Origin: Vicinamibacterales bacterium
Lineage (GTDB): Bacteria; Acidobacteriota; Vicinamibacteria; Vicinamibacterales; UBA2999
Assembly (NCBI GenBank): GCA_041394705.1
Contig: JAWKHS010000008.1
Span: 124,001 to 188,000 of the forward strand
DNA length: 64,000 nt
Reading direction: 5' to 3'
The notes beneath the pieces were generated by a model. That model saw only the letters and a program-made list of their open reading frames with translations, had not been told where the DNA came from and ran no database searches. Made by a program: the position numbers and the translations under genes. This document shows, one piece after another, positions 33,829 through 43,442 of this stretch. Position 1 is the stretch's first letter; each line of letters begins with the position of its first letter.

Positions 33829-36800
33829 TCATACATCGATCCGGATGACCTGCCCGGCGACCTGCGCCGCCGGCACCAGGCGTCGCACCCCCTCGACGTA
33901 CGCGGCCAGCTGGCGCTCGTCCGAGGCGCGCGCGGCCCCGGTCTTGAACTCCACCACCGTGAGGCGCCCGTCGCCGTGGCGGACCACCGCGTCCAGCACG
34001 GCCCGCACGGTCCGCCCGGCGTCATCCGTCCAGGACACGGGCACCTCATGACGGACATCCGTCTGGCTCATGAGTTCCCGGACGTCCTCCCGGATGACCG
34101 CGTGGTCGAGGGCGGCGCTGGCGGCCGCGATCAGATCCGGGCCGGCCGCTCCGCCCAGCCGCTCCACGAGGCCGAGGCGGACCTCCGGAGCCGCCGCGAG
34201 CGCCCCGCCCGCGACGGCCGCGTGCACGAGCTCACCCAGCGCGCGGGCCCGATCGCGATCGCGCGCCGGGCCTGACGCGGCGGACGGCCCGGTCTCCACG
34301 CGGGCGACCTCGCTCGCGGCCAGCGGCGGCGGCGCGCCGATCGTCAGCGGCCCGAAGTCGTCACCGGCGCCGACCGGCGCGGGTCCGGGCCTCGCGATCG
34401 CGGGCGCCTCCTCGAGCGCCACGACGCGGCACACGTGCGTCCGTCCGGAGGCGGCCACCCAGTCCACCCACGGCCCGCCGGCGGCCGCGAGCGGGAAGAC
34501 CATGCCGAGCGTCGCCGGCAGCACGTGGCCGAGGGCCGTGCCGGCGGGCGTGAAGGCGCCCTGCCGCGAGAGCGTGGTGGACAGGTACAGCCGGTCGCGT
34601 GCGCGCGTCAGCGCCACGTACACCAGACGCTTGGTCTCCTCGCGTTCGCGCGCCTCGATCTCCTGGCGCGCCTCGGCGACGAGCGCGTCGATCGAGACGA
34701 GCTCCTCGTCGCCGCCGTCGGCGGCGGCTCTCGCGACGACGTCCACCGCGTCGCCGCGCCCGCCGGCGCCGCGCGCCAGGTTCACCACGAACACCACCGG
34801 GAACTCCAGGCCCTTGGCGGCGTGCACGGTCATCAGGTTCACGGCGTCGGCGGCGTCCACGATCGCGTTGGACTCGTCGCCCGCCATCAGCTGCGAGAGC
34901 CGGCCGGCGATGCGCCCGAGCGTCGCGTAGCCGCGGTTCTGCAGCCGCCGCACCAACCCGCGGAGCTTCTTCAGGTTCTCGCGCGCCTGCGCGTGTCCCG
35001 CGCCGCGCAGTTCCGCCGCGTACGCGCTGTCGTGCAGCACCGCGTCCACCAGGTCCGCCGGCGGCCAGCGGTCCGCGCGCGACACCCAGGTGCGTGCCGA
35101 CCGCCGGGCCAGGGTGACCACCCGCCGGTCTTCGGGATCGAGCGCGTCGAGTACGACGGGCGGCTCGTCGGCGGTGAGCGCCGCGGCGAGGCCCGGCGCC
35201 AGCGTCGCCAGCGCCGCGTCGGACACCCGCACGAAGCGCGAGCGCAGGAAGGCCGCCGCGTGACGATCGGAGGCGGGCTCGGCCAGGAACCCGATGAGCG
35301 CGAGGACGTCCTTCACCTCGTCGGCGTCGAAGAACCCGAGGCCCTTGTAGACGTAGTACGGCACGCCGACCGCCTCGAGCTCGCGTTCGTACTCGCGGTG
35401 GCTGTCGCGCGAGCGGAACAGGATCGCGATGTCGCCGGGCGCCACCTGACGCGGGACGCCCGTGTCGCGATCGCGCACGGTCTCGCCGGCCGCGAGCATC
35501 CGCTGGATCTCCCGGGCCGTGGTCCTCGCGCACGACGCCGTGTCGGGACCGACGATGAGGCCGACGGGCCGCTGTCGCGGATCGGCGTCGGCCACGGGGA
35601 AGCGGTCGATGTCGGAGTAGCGGAAGGCATCGGTCCGATCGGCACGCTTCTCGACCTCGTCGCAGACGTCGTTCACGAACTGCTGCAGCGCGGGGACCGC
35701 GCGGAAGCTCTGCACGATGGCCCGCCGGGCCTCCCGTCCGGGCCGCAGCCGTCCGATGAGGCGGGCGGCCTCGTCGAGCACGCCGACCTCGGCGTCCCGG
35801 AAGCCGTAGATGGACTGCTTCCGATCGCCCACCACGAACAGCGATGGCGGCACCGGGCCCTCGTGCGAGACGCCCGCGCCGGCGCCCCACGCGCGCACGA
35901 GCAGTTCGACCAGCGCCCACTGTGCGCGGCTCGTGTCCTGGAGTTCGTCGACGAGCACGTGCTGGTAGCGCGCCTCGAGGCGATACCGGCTCTGGGAGAA
36001 CTCCTCCATCTGTTCGAGGAGCGCCAGCGCCCGCGCCAGCGCGTCGGTGAAGTCCACCATGGCGTGGTCGTCCAGCGTGCGCCGGTACTGCTCGATGGCC
36101 AGGGCCGCCAGCCAGCGGAGGCCGCGCGCGAGCACGACGTTGGCCTCGCGCCGGTGGGCGTCGACCAGGCCGGGAACCGCGCTGCCGAACTCGGCGACGA
36201 GCGGGCCGTGAGCCTGGTAGGCCGCCGGCGACGGGAAGGCGGCCTTCACGTGCGCCAGGCGCTTGCGGGGCGTGCCGCCCTTCGTGCAGCAGTAGGCCTG
36301 CAGGCGATCGAGCGCGTCGGCCACCAGGCCGGCGTCGGGCGCGGCCGCCGGGTCCAGGACACCCGCCAGCGTATCGGCCAAGAGCCGGAAGTCGCCGGCG
36401 TCGGGGCCGGTCGCGATGAAGCGCGAGAGGCGGCCGCCGCCCAGCAGATCGCCGAGCCGCGCCACGGTGCGGGCCACGACGTCGGCCGACGTCAGGTGGT
36501 GCGGCGCCCGCTGGAGGAAGCGGTCGAGCACGCCGAGGGCGACGAGGCGGCGGTCGAGGAGGCGCACGAGGGCGCCGCGCAGGCGTCCCTCGCCGAGGCG
36601 CGCGAAGAGCCACGCCACGTCGGGATCGCGCGCGCTCTGGGCGCGGCCGATGCGGAGCGCGCGGTCGAGGGCCTCGTCCATCAGCCGGGGCGTCTCGGTC
36701 TCGTCGGCCACGCCGAACCCGGGGTCGACGTCCGCTTCGAGCGGGAACTCTCCGAGCAGCGACAGGCAGAAGGCGTCGATCGTGGAGATGGCGATCTCGC

Positions 36801-37134
36801 CCAGCCGGCCGCGCAGGTGCGTCCAGACCTCTGGCGGCATGGTCCCGGCCTCGGCCATCCGCGTGAGTTCGGTCAGCACGCGCGCGCGCATCTCGGCGGC
36901 CGCCTTCCTGGTGAACGTGATCGCCAGGATGTGCCGGGGCTCGACGCCGGCCCGCAGCAGGTTGACGTAGCGATCGACGAGCACGCGGGTCTTGCCGGTA
37001 CCGGCCGAGGCTTCGAGGGCGACGTGCTCGGCCGGGTTCACGGCATGCTCGCGCGCGTCGCGGTCGCGCGCCAGCGCGCCGTCCGGCGGCGGCGCGGCCT
37101 GGTCGTCGAACCCGAAGTCCAGCTGGTCAGGCAT
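33829..37134 (-). CDS. addA: AddA-type UvrD helicase-nuclease
   Basis: 1101 residues. A superfamily 1A helicase with Walker A ASAGTGKT (residues 42-49), motif Ia TFTRKAAAEMRARV, Walker B VDELQDTSRAQW, motif III GDRKQSIYGFRDAEV, motif V/VI MTVHAAKGLEFPVV and VALTRARDRLYL. A C-terminal PD-(D/E)xK nuclease domain (VVEFKTG) follows, as in RecB/AddA. With AddB it resects double-strand ends for homologous recombination. The start at 37134 overlaps the addB stop by 8 bp, so the two are coupled. The frame is open upstream inside addB but that is shadow. Confidence 0.92.
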   Translation of the reverse strand: MPDQLDFGFDDQAAPPPDGALARDRDAREHAVNPAEHVALEASAGTGKTRVLVDRYVNLLRAGVEPRHILAITFTRKAAAEMRARVLTELTRMAEAGTMPPEVWTHLRGRLGEIAISTIDAFCLSLLGEFPLEADVDPGFGVADETETPRLMDEALDRALRIGRAQSARDPDVAWLFARLGEGRLRGALVRLLDRRLVALGVLDRFLQRAPHHLTSADVVARTVARLGDLLGGGRLSRFIATGPDAGDFRLLADTLAGVLDPAAAPDAGLVADALDRLQAYCCTKGGTPRKRLAHVKAAFPSPAAYQAHGPLVAEFGSAVPGLVDAHRREANVVLARGLRWLAALAIEQYRRTLDDHAMVDFTDALARALALLEQMEEFSQSRYRLEARYQHVLVDELQDTSRAQWALVELLVRAWGAGAGVSHEGPVPPSLFVVGDRKQSIYGFRDAEVGVLDEAARLIGRLRPGREARRAIVQSFRAVPALQQFVNDVCDEVEKRADRTDAFRYSDIDRFPVADADPRQRPVGLIVGPDTASCARTTAREIQRMLAAGETVRDRDTGVPRQVAPGDIAILFRSRDSHREYERELEAVGVPYYVYKGLGFFDADEVKDVLALIGFLAEPASDRHAAAFLRSRFVRVSDAALATLAPGLAAALTADEPPVVLDALDPEDRRVVTLARRSARTWVSRADRWPPADLVDAVLHDSAYAAELRGAGHAQARENLKKLRGLVRRLQNRGYATLGRIAGRLSQLMAGDESNAIVDAADAVNLMTVHAAKGLEFPVVFVVNLARGAGGRGDAVDVVARAAADGGDEELVSIDALVAEARQEIEAREREETKRLVYVALTRARDRLYLSTTLSRQGAFTPAGTALGHVLPATLGMVFPLAAAGGPWVDWVAASGRTHVCRVVALEEAPAIARPGPAPVGAGDDFGPLTIGAPPPLAASEVARVETGPSAASGPARDRDRARALGELVHAAVAGGALAAAPEVRLGLVERLGGAAGPDLIAAASAALDHAVIREDVRELMSQTDVRHEVPVSWTDDAGRTVRAVLDAVVRHGDGRLTVVEFKTGAARASDERQLAAYVEGVRRLVPAAQVAGQVIRIDV

Positions 37135-40123
37135 CGCCGGCCTCCCCAGGCGCGTCGGGCTCCGGCGCGGGTGGCGCGGGCTCGCCGACGTAGTCCTTCC
37201 GGCACACGGCGGCGAACGCGCAGTAGCCGCACAGCGAGCGTTCGACGGGCCGCGGCGGGAAGTGGCCGGCGCCGATGTCGTCGAGCACGTCGAGCAGCCG
37301 GCCCTGGGCCTCGACGAGCCGGGCCGGCAGCTCCGAGGGCTTCTTCGTGAGCGGCACGACGGCCTCGGGCCCCTCGTAGGACAGGTAGCGGGCGTCGCCG
37401 GGCTGCCATCCGCGGCCGGCATGGCCCTGCAGCCGGGCTGCGACGCACACGGAGTAGATCGGGAGCTGGAGCGCGCGCTTCGGATCGGGCACGCCGCGCG
37501 TCTTGTAGTCGATGAGGTGGAAGGTGCCGTCGCCGAGGAGGTCGATCCGATCCACCTTGCCGCGCAAGGTCAGCGTGCGCGCGCGGCCGTCGGCGGCCTC
37601 GAACGTGAAGGCGCCCTCGATGGCGTACTCGAGCAGCCGATCCACGACCGCGCCGCCGCGCTCCACGTCCATCGTCAGCACGCGCCGCGCGATGCCTGGC
37701 GCGCCCGGCGTCCCGAACAGACGAAGACGCTCGATGGCGGCTTCGCCCTCGGGCAGCGTGTCCAGCGCGCGGCCGGCCACCTCGCCGAACAGGCGCCGGG
37801 CGTCGTCCAGCGTCTCCACCGTGATGGCGCCGTGCCCGGCGGCCTTCCACGCCGCGAAGAAGCGCTCGAAGAGCTCGTGCAGGAACAGCCCGCGCTCGAG
37901 CGGGGTCGGGCCGTCCTCGTCGGCCGGAGGTTCGGCGAGCCCCAGGACCTGCGACGCGTAGAACTTGAACGGGCAGTCGAGGTACCGCTCGAGCCGGCTG
38001 ACCGAGATCCGCGGGAGCAGCCACGGGCCGGACTCACCGTGGAAGCGCGGGTCGGCCGCCGGCGTCCTCGAAAGACGCAGGGCCGCCCACTCGCGCGCCT
38101 CGCCCTCGAACGCCTCGGGGACGGGGGGCTCAAGGGCCAGCGCCTCCCAGGGGAAGATGCGCACCGGCCCGCCGTCCGCCGCGACCTGCCGGGGCGGCGC
38201 GAGGGCGCGCACTTCGTGGAGGAACGCCGAGGGCTCGACGACCGCGTCGTCCTCCAGCCTGATGGTGGACAGGGCGAAGCGGTCGCGCGCCAGCGCCAGG
38301 AGATCCAGGAAGGCCGCCCGCGCGCCTTCGAGCCGCTGCCGCTCGTCGGGCCAGCCGAGCGCGTGGAGGAGGAACGGCGGATAGAAGATGCTGCGGCGTT
38401 CGCGCTCCGGCCAGTCGCCGTCCACGAGCCCCACGATCTGCACCTCGTCGTAGAGCCCGTAAGGCGCCGTCGCGGCGTCCACCAGGTGCACGCCGCCATC
38501 GCCGGTCGCTGGCGCGAAGGTCTGCGACCCCAGCCACCGGCGGACGGAGGCCGCGACCGTCGCCATGTCCAGCCGGGCTTCTGGGTCGAAGGCGGCGTAG
38601 GCCGCCGCCAGCGCACGGCAGGCCCCGATGACGGCGGCCCGCACGCGGTCCTCCCGCTCGTGCAGCGGATCGTCGGTGTCCAGTCCCTGGAGGTGCGCGG
38701 CCAGGAAGTCGTCCAGGGTGGCGATGTGCGCCGCCACGGGGCGCTCGTCCGCCAGGGGCTTCAGCGCGACGGCGGCCGCGGCGGCCGCCCGCGCCGCGGG
38801 CAGGGCGCGCCGGGCGTGCTCGTGACGCCGGCGATCGGGCAGCGCGGACCACGCCTCCACCAGTCCGGCCAGCCGATCCGCGTCGCCCAGAAACCGCGCG
38901 TCGCCCAGCGCGCGATCGAGCGCGTCCACGTCGGCGCCCGCCACCGGACGGCCGTCCGCCTCGAAGTGGAAGTGCGGCGACCTCAGCAGCGCGACCGTCG
39001 ACGCCCGCGCGAAGCCGGTGGCCACCCACTCGAACACCAGGTCGAGCGCCGCGGCGAACGGCTCGGCCGCGAGCGGCAGCGTGTCGCGCGTCTCGTACGG
39101 GATCCCGGCGCGGCCCAGCACGTCGCGCGCGAGGTAGAGATACGGCAGCGGCCGCCGCACCACGACGGCGATCCGGGCGGTGGGCTGCAGGCGGCCGGCC
39201 CGGCGTTCCGCCTTCAGGCGTCGGGCCAGCGCCGCCAGCTCCTCTTCGCGGTCGCGGCTCACGAACACCCACTCGTCGGCCGACGGCACGAGGCAGGTCG
39301 GACGCCCGATCTCGATGGAGGGCACCACGCGCTCGTCGATGCCCGGCAGCTCCCGGTGGATGCGCTCGAGCCATCCCGCCCCGAGCACGCCCTCGGTGGC
39401 GACCAGGTCGAGATGGGTCACACCGGGCACGCGCGTCAGGAGGTCGAGGTCCGATGGCCACAGGCCCGCGGGATCGGAGACGCGGTCGGTCACCGTGACG
39501 ATCACGCGGCGCACGGGACGGGGCGCCTCGTCGCTGAGCAACCGCTCCCGCAGCGCGTGCTCGTCCAGGCGGCCGCTCGCGGCGGCGCCCGCCTCGTAGC
39601 CGCGAAACGCCTCGGCCAGGAACCGCGTCTCGGCCAGCATCCTGATGGCCCCGCGGTCGTCGGACCCGGCCAGTTCATCCCCCAGGAACTCCTCGAAGCG
39701 AGCGACCGTGCGGAGCTGGCGGCGGAGCGTGTCGTAGAGCGCCAGCATCTCGGCCACGAGGCCGGGCCGGAGCGCGAACGGCGGCGGCGTGCCGCCAGCC
39801 GCGGCGGCGCGGCCCGCGCGGGCCAGCAGCACTTCTCGGTCGAACGGGCTCAGACGGTCGGGCGGGTGCGACAGGCGGCCGGCCAGCGCGTCGAGGAGAT
39901 CGGCGCGGGTGCCGATGTCGGGCAGGCACAGGGCCGGCACGCCGTCGCGCCAGGCCAGCTGCTCGAGCGTGCGGCGAAGTTCGGCGGCCGCCGCCCGCGT
40001 CGGCACGACGACGACCATGTCGCGCGCGGCGAAGGGCTGCGCCTCCGCGACGAGGCCGGCCACGGCGCGGCGGAAGCTTTCCAGGTCCGCTGCGCGGTGC
40101 AGGCACGACCGGCGCGGCGTCAC
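37127..40123 (-). CDS. addB: AddB-type PD-(D/E)xK nuclease subunit
   Basis: 998 residues. The N-terminal inactivated helicase-like part (VVVVPTRAAAAELRR) is followed by a C-terminal RecB-family nuclease domain: the LDCPFKFYASQVL cysteine, GKVDRIDLL and LIDYKTR of the PD-(D/E)xK core, and a C-terminal CGYCAFAAVC cluster completing the four-cysteine Fe-S site seen in AddB. It is the partner of AddA downstream. The start is a GTG overlapping the upstream gene's stop (GTGA). The reading frame stays open far upstream, which is a GC artefact. Confidence 0.9.
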   Translation of the reverse strand: MTPRRSCLHRAADLESFRRAVAGLVAEAQPFAARDMVVVVPTRAAAAELRRTLEQLAWRDGVPALCLPDIGTRADLLDALAGRLSHPPDRLSPFDREVLLARAGRAAAAGGTPPPFALRPGLVAEMLALYDTLRRQLRTVARFEEFLGDELAGSDDRGAIRMLAETRFLAEAFRGYEAGAAASGRLDEHALRERLLSDEAPRPVRRVIVTVTDRVSDPAGLWPSDLDLLTRVPGVTHLDLVATEGVLGAGWLERIHRELPGIDERVVPSIEIGRPTCLVPSADEWVFVSRDREEELAALARRLKAERRAGRLQPTARIAVVVRRPLPYLYLARDVLGRAGIPYETRDTLPLAAEPFAAALDLVFEWVATGFARASTVALLRSPHFHFEADGRPVAGADVDALDRALGDARFLGDADRLAGLVEAWSALPDRRRHEHARRALPAARAAAAAAVALKPLADERPVAAHIATLDDFLAAHLQGLDTDDPLHEREDRVRAAVIGACRALAAAYAAFDPEARLDMATVAASVRRWLGSQTFAPATGDGGVHLVDAATAPYGLYDEVQIVGLVDGDWPERERRSIFYPPFLLHALGWPDERQRLEGARAAFLDLLALARDRFALSTIRLEDDAVVEPSAFLHEVRALAPPRQVAADGGPVRIFPWEALALEPPVPEAFEGEAREWAALRLSRTPAADPRFHGESGPWLLPRISVSRLERYLDCPFKFYASQVLGLAEPPADEDGPTPLERGLFLHELFERFFAAWKAAGHGAITVETLDDARRLFGEVAGRALDTLPEGEAAIERLRLFGTPGAPGIARRVLTMDVERGGAVVDRLLEYAIEGAFTFEAADGRARTLTLRGKVDRIDLLGDGTFHLIDYKTRGVPDPKRALQLPIYSVCVAARLQGHAGRGWQPGDARYLSYEGPEAVVPLTKKPSELPARLVEAQGRLLDVLDDIGAGHFPPRPVERSLCGYCAFAAVCRKDYVGEPAPPAPEPDAPGEAGDA

Positions 40124-41538
40124 GGCAGCGTCGGCTCTTTCACCGCGAGCGCGATGTCGTCCCGGGCCCTGGCGGCGAGCATCAGGGCCCCGGCGGCCGC
40201 GGCCGACGCCTCGGCGGCCCGCGTGCCGTCCACCTCCTCCACCGCCCGCAGGCGCAGGCGCACCGCGTTGTCGGCCATCTCCCACGCGCTTTGCAGCACG
40301 GCGTGCGCGGCGGCGAGCTGCGGCGGCGGGTTGGTGGCGGCCACCGCGTGGCGCGCGCGCGCGAAGCGCGCGAGCAGGCGATTGAGGACGGCCGGGCGGG
40401 GACCCGCCTGCGCGCGGATGTCCTCGAGCGGGGTCTCGGCGTCCGTGAGGGCGCGAAGCGCCGGGGCGACGGCGCGCTGGTAGCTCCGGTACGCGGGCGC
40501 CAGCAGGCGCCACTGGTCGCGTTCGAGGCGAAGGCGGCGCGCGGTCTCGGTCGCGGCGTCGAGCGTGGAGAGGAGGGCCGCGAGCTGTGCGGGCCGGCGG
40601 CCCCCCAGCCGGTCGTCGCTCCTGATCGTCTCGGCGCGCAGCCGTTCGAGGGCGCGCACGTCCGCGGCCTTCGTCCGCGCGGTGGCCCGATCCAGGACCG
40701 ACGTGCTCAGCTTGGCGTAGGCCGCGTCCACCGTGCGCTCCGATCCGATCGTGGCGGTGGCGAGCGTCCGGATGCTTGCGGCCCAGGCGTCCGGCAAGAC
40801 GCCCGCGGCGCGATCGATGAAGCCCACGAGCCGCTCCAGGAGCGTGACGCGCTCGACGGGCGAGCTGGCGAGCGACGACGCGGCCAGGAGCTCCTCGGCC
40901 AGCTGGGCCGGCGTGGGCGGCGGCAGGAGCGGCTCGTTCGGCACCTCGGTGGCAGCCACGAGATCGACGGCGAAGGAGTCCTTGCCTGCCGCCGTGCGCA
41001 GATCCGACACCACCTCGTCGAGCAGACCCAGCATCTGGCGCACTTCGGCCGCGCGATATCCGTAGTGCTGGCTGGGCCACTGGGCCAGCGCGGCGCGCGC
41101 GGACTCGGCGATGGTCAGACGGCGGCCGCGGTCGGGCTCGCGCGCGACGCCGGTCAGGACGGCGGCCACCTGGTTGGAGAACCGGGCGTAGTCGTCCTCG
41201 GCACGGGTCGCCGCGTAGTGAACGGCGCGGGCCGAGTGCGCGTAGCGCTCCGTCTTCACCCAGTCCACGCGGTCGGCCGGGAGCGTGATGAGCTGCAGGT
41301 CGGGCGCCGGACCGGCGTCGAGCGGCAGCGAGAAGACCACCGCGCTGTCCAGGCGGGCCCATTCCCCGTAGCTCGTGAACGACGAGCCGTCCATGAGGAA
41401 GACCCGCAACAGCGGCGCCTCCACCGCCTGCGCCACCGCCACCGGCGCGGAGGCGAGGATCGAGAGCAGGCCGGCCAGGGCCGCGAGCGACCAATGCGCC
41501 ACGGCGAGAGCGTACGTGTCGGCAATTCGTGCGGTCAA
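40120..41538 (-). CDS. Secreted helical protein coupled to addB
   Basis: 472 residues. A signal peptide (HWSLAALAGLLSILASAPVAVAQA) is followed by a short beta segment (LLRVFLMDGSSFTSYGEW) and a long Ala/Arg/Leu-rich, mostly helical body with no recognised domain. The start was set at the TTG at 41538 because AGAGG lies a few bases upstream; the GTG at 41502 is the alternative. It overlaps the addB GTG by 4 bp, so an exported protein is translated together with the recombination nucleases. The pairing is unusual; operon membership may be only transcriptional. Confidence 0.75.
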   Translation of the reverse strand: MTARIADTYALAVAHWSLAALAGLLSILASAPVAVAQAVEAPLLRVFLMDGSSFTSYGEWARLDSAVVFSLPLDAGPAPDLQLITLPADRVDWVKTERYAHSARAVHYAATRAEDDYARFSNQVAAVLTGVAREPDRGRRLTIAESARAALAQWPSQHYGYRAAEVRQMLGLLDEVVSDLRTAAGKDSFAVDLVAATEVPNEPLLPPPTPAQLAEELLAASSLASSPVERVTLLERLVGFIDRAAGVLPDAWAASIRTLATATIGSERTVDAAYAKLSTSVLDRATARTKAADVRALERLRAETIRSDDRLGGRRPAQLAALLSTLDAATETARRLRLERDQWRLLAPAYRSYQRAVAPALRALTDAETPLEDIRAQAGPRPAVLNRLLARFARARHAVAATNPPPQLAAAHAVLQSAWEMADNAVRLRLRAVEEVDGTRAAEASAAAAGALMLAARARDDIALAVKEPTLP

Positions 41539-41581
41539 GGCGCCTCTTCGGCAAGACGCCGGAGACCGCCGGATGGCCGCC

Positions 41582-41623
41582 TGTGGAAAACCTGTGGACG
41601 AACGGTGCAAAGACTGTGGAGAA
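41582..41623 (+). promoter_or_regulatory. Three phased DnaA-box-like repeats
   Basis: TGTGGAAAA (41582), TGTGGACGA (41593) and TGTGGAGAA (41615) lie in one orientation, with starts 11 and 22 bp apart (one and two helical turns). Each matches TGTGGATAA (the reverse of TTATCCACA) in at least seven of nine positions. An AT-rich run (ATGAAATTAATTTC) follows. This could be a DnaA-regulated promoter or an origin-like element. Confidence 0.4.
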
Positions 41624-41788
41624 GGAGCGGATGAAATTAATTTCTGCGAGCAGTTGCGCCTCGACTGCGTGCCCGATTGCCGCGACGGCGCATCTTCGTA
41701 CCGACCTTCGCTTGTTTCGTCGCGCGAGCGTCGTAGAATCGTCGCCCTGTCGTCACCCAACGCCTTTCGGACCTTCCACATCGCGCCC

Positions 41789-42019
41789 GTGAACGTCCAC
41801 CGCTACGAAGAAGAGATCGCCGGCCGCACGTACCACATCGAGGTACACGCCGTGTCGAGCGAGCAATGGCGTGCAAGGCTCGCGCGCCGGCCCGGCATGC
41901 CCACCGCGCTCATGCCGTTCTACGGCAGCACACCCGAGCTGGCGGCCCGCGAGCTCGCCAACTGGCTGTCGCTCGTCGCGAGCCGGACGCGCGGATCCGC
42001 GGCGGGCGGCGAGTCCTGA
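41789..42019 (+). CDS. Small conserved-looking protein
   Basis: 76 residues (NVHRYEEEIAGRTYHIEV...RRPGMPTALMPFYG...ELANWLSL). The pattern is beta-beta-beta followed by a helix, with no membrane segment; protein-like composition and a short well-folded pattern support coding. The start is ambiguous: the GTG at 41789 is the first reasonable one. A TAGAAT at 41734-41739 may be its -10. Function unknown. Confidence 0.6.
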   Translation: MNVHRYEEEIAGRTYHIEVHAVSSEQWRARLARRPGMPTALMPFYGSTPELAARELANWLSLVASRTRGSAAGGES

Positions 42020-42063
42020 GAGCGGCGGTCCCGCCCGGCGTCCCAGATCGGCCAGAATAGGCC

Positions 42064-43125
42064 ATGCGCTTCCGCGTCTTCCCGGCTCTCGTCCTGTGTC
42101 TGCTCGTGTCGCGTCCCGCGGCGGCGCAGACGGCCCTGCCGCACGTCCACCTGGTGGCCACGGGCGGCACGATCTCGAACAAGGACGGCGGCCGGCTGAC
42201 GGCCGAGGAGCTGGCGGAGTCGATGCCGGGCCTCGACCGCGTGGCGCGGCTCACCTACGAACAGTTCGCCAACGTCGCCAGCAGCCAGCTGACGCTCGAC
42301 CAGTGGCTGCGCCTCTCGCGCCACGTGAACGAGCTCTTCGCGGGCGATGCGGCACTGGCCGGCGTCGTCGTGACGAGCGGCACCGACACGCTGGAGGAGA
42401 CGGCGTTCTTCCTGCACCTGACGGTCCACGACCCGCGGCCCGTGGTGGTCGTTGGCTCCATGCGCAACCCGAGTACGCTCGGCTACGAAGGCGCCGCCAA
42501 CCTGCTCGAGGCGGTGCGCGTGGCGGCCGAGCCGTCGGCGCGCGGCAAGGGCGCGCTCGTGGTGCTGAACGACGAGATCAACTCGGCGCGCGACGTCACG
42601 AAGACCGACGCGCTGCGGCTCCAGACGTTCCGCAGTCCCACGCACGGCGTGCTGGGCATCGTGGACCGCGACCGCGTGACGTTCTTCCGCGAGCTCCTGC
42701 AGCGGCACACGGCGAAGAGCGAGTTCGACCTGGCGGGCGTGACGGCGCTGCCGCGCGTGGACGTCGTGATGGTGTACCAGGGCGCCACGGGCGACGTCAT
42801 CAAGGCGCTGGTGGACCTGGGGGCCAAGGGCCTCGTCGTGGCGGGCGCCGGGGCCGGAGCCACGAGCGGCGACCAGAACGAAGGGCTCGACTACGCCGCC
42901 TCGAAGGGCGTGTTCATCGTGACCGCCACGCGCACGGGCGCGGGACGCATCGCGCCGCAGCGGGGCCAGGGCAACCCGTCACTGACCCCCGCCCAGCAGC
43001 GCCGCCGCGCGTTCACCGTCTCGGCCGAGGACCACACCCCGATCAAGGCCCGGATTCTCCTGATGCTGGCGCTCACCAAGACCAGCGATCGCGACGAGAT
43101 CCAGCGGATCTTCAGCGAGTACTGA
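42064..43125 (+). CDS. Periplasmic type II L-asparaginase
   Basis: 353 residues. Signal peptide (MRFRVFPALVLCLLVSRPAAAQ). Both catalytic threonines are present: Thr33 region (VATGGTISNK) and Thr107-Asp108 (VTSGTDTLEET). GSMRNPSTLGYEGAANL and VVLNDEINSARDVTK are typical. It hydrolyses asparagine (and often glutamine) in the periplasm. An AGAATA element lies just before the ATG. It is monocistronic, followed by a GC-rich gap and the tRNA. Confidence 0.95.
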   Translation: MRFRVFPALVLCLLVSRPAAAQTALPHVHLVATGGTISNKDGGRLTAEELAESMPGLDRVARLTYEQFANVASSQLTLDQWLRLSRHVNELFAGDAALAGVVVTSGTDTLEETAFFLHLTVHDPRPVVVVGSMRNPSTLGYEGAANLLEAVRVAAEPSARGKGALVVLNDEINSARDVTKTDALRLQTFRSPTHGVLGIVDRDRVTFFRELLQRHTAKSEFDLAGVTALPRVDVVMVYQGATGDVIKALVDLGAKGLVVAGAGAGATSGDQNEGLDYAASKGVFIVTATRTGAGRIAPQRGQGNPSLTPAQQRRRAFTVSAEDHTPIKARILLMLALTKTSDRDEIQRIFSEY

Positions 43126-43285
43126 CGTCGGGCGGACGGTCAGCCGGCACGGCCCGGGCGCGCGGCCCCGGGCGCGGCCCGCGATCGCCGGCGGGCACGT
43201 GCAGGCCGTGAGAGCCCGCCGCGAGCCCCCGCGACGGGGCCAGCGGCAGACCGGTCCCGGACGGAGCCAGCTGGAGGGAATCTGC

Positions 43286-43291
43286 TATGAT
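43286..43291 (+). promoter_or_regulatory. Candidate -10 of tRNA-Ala
   Basis: TATGAT lies 19 nt before the tRNA 5' end, a suitable distance for a tRNA promoter. No clear -35 is seen. Confidence 0.45.
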
Positions 43292-43310
43292 GAGGGTCTC
43301 TCCGACGCGT

Positions 43311-43386
43311 GGGCCTGTGGCGCAGCTGGGAGCGCGCCTGAATGGCATTCAGGAGGTCACCGGTTCGATCCCGGTCAGGTCCACCA
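43311..43386 (+). tRNA. tRNA-Ala (GGC), CCA encoded
   Basis: 76 nt. The acceptor stem pairs 43311-43317 with 43376-43382 (one G-U). The anticodon loop is ATGGCAT with anticodon GGC inside a CCTGA/TCAGG stem. The T-loop is GGTTCGATCCC. The discriminator is A, and CCA is encoded at 43384-43386. It reads GCC/GCU alanine codons. The accessory-looking region begins right after it. Confidence 0.95.
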
Positions 43387-43442
43387 ACACTCCCAAGTCA
43401 TTTTCCATCAACAACTTGAGATACTGAGCCGCGCCGTACCGG

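Noticed and set aside
34435..40483. Long plus-strand open frames across addA and addB
   Set aside because: They are the antisense of conserved helicase and nuclease motifs; no domain or ribosome site on the plus strand.
41582..41640. Chromosomal replication origin
   Set aside because: Only three degenerate boxes, and dnaA, dnaN, gyrB, rpmH or parA are not adjacent; kept as a regulatory candidate only.
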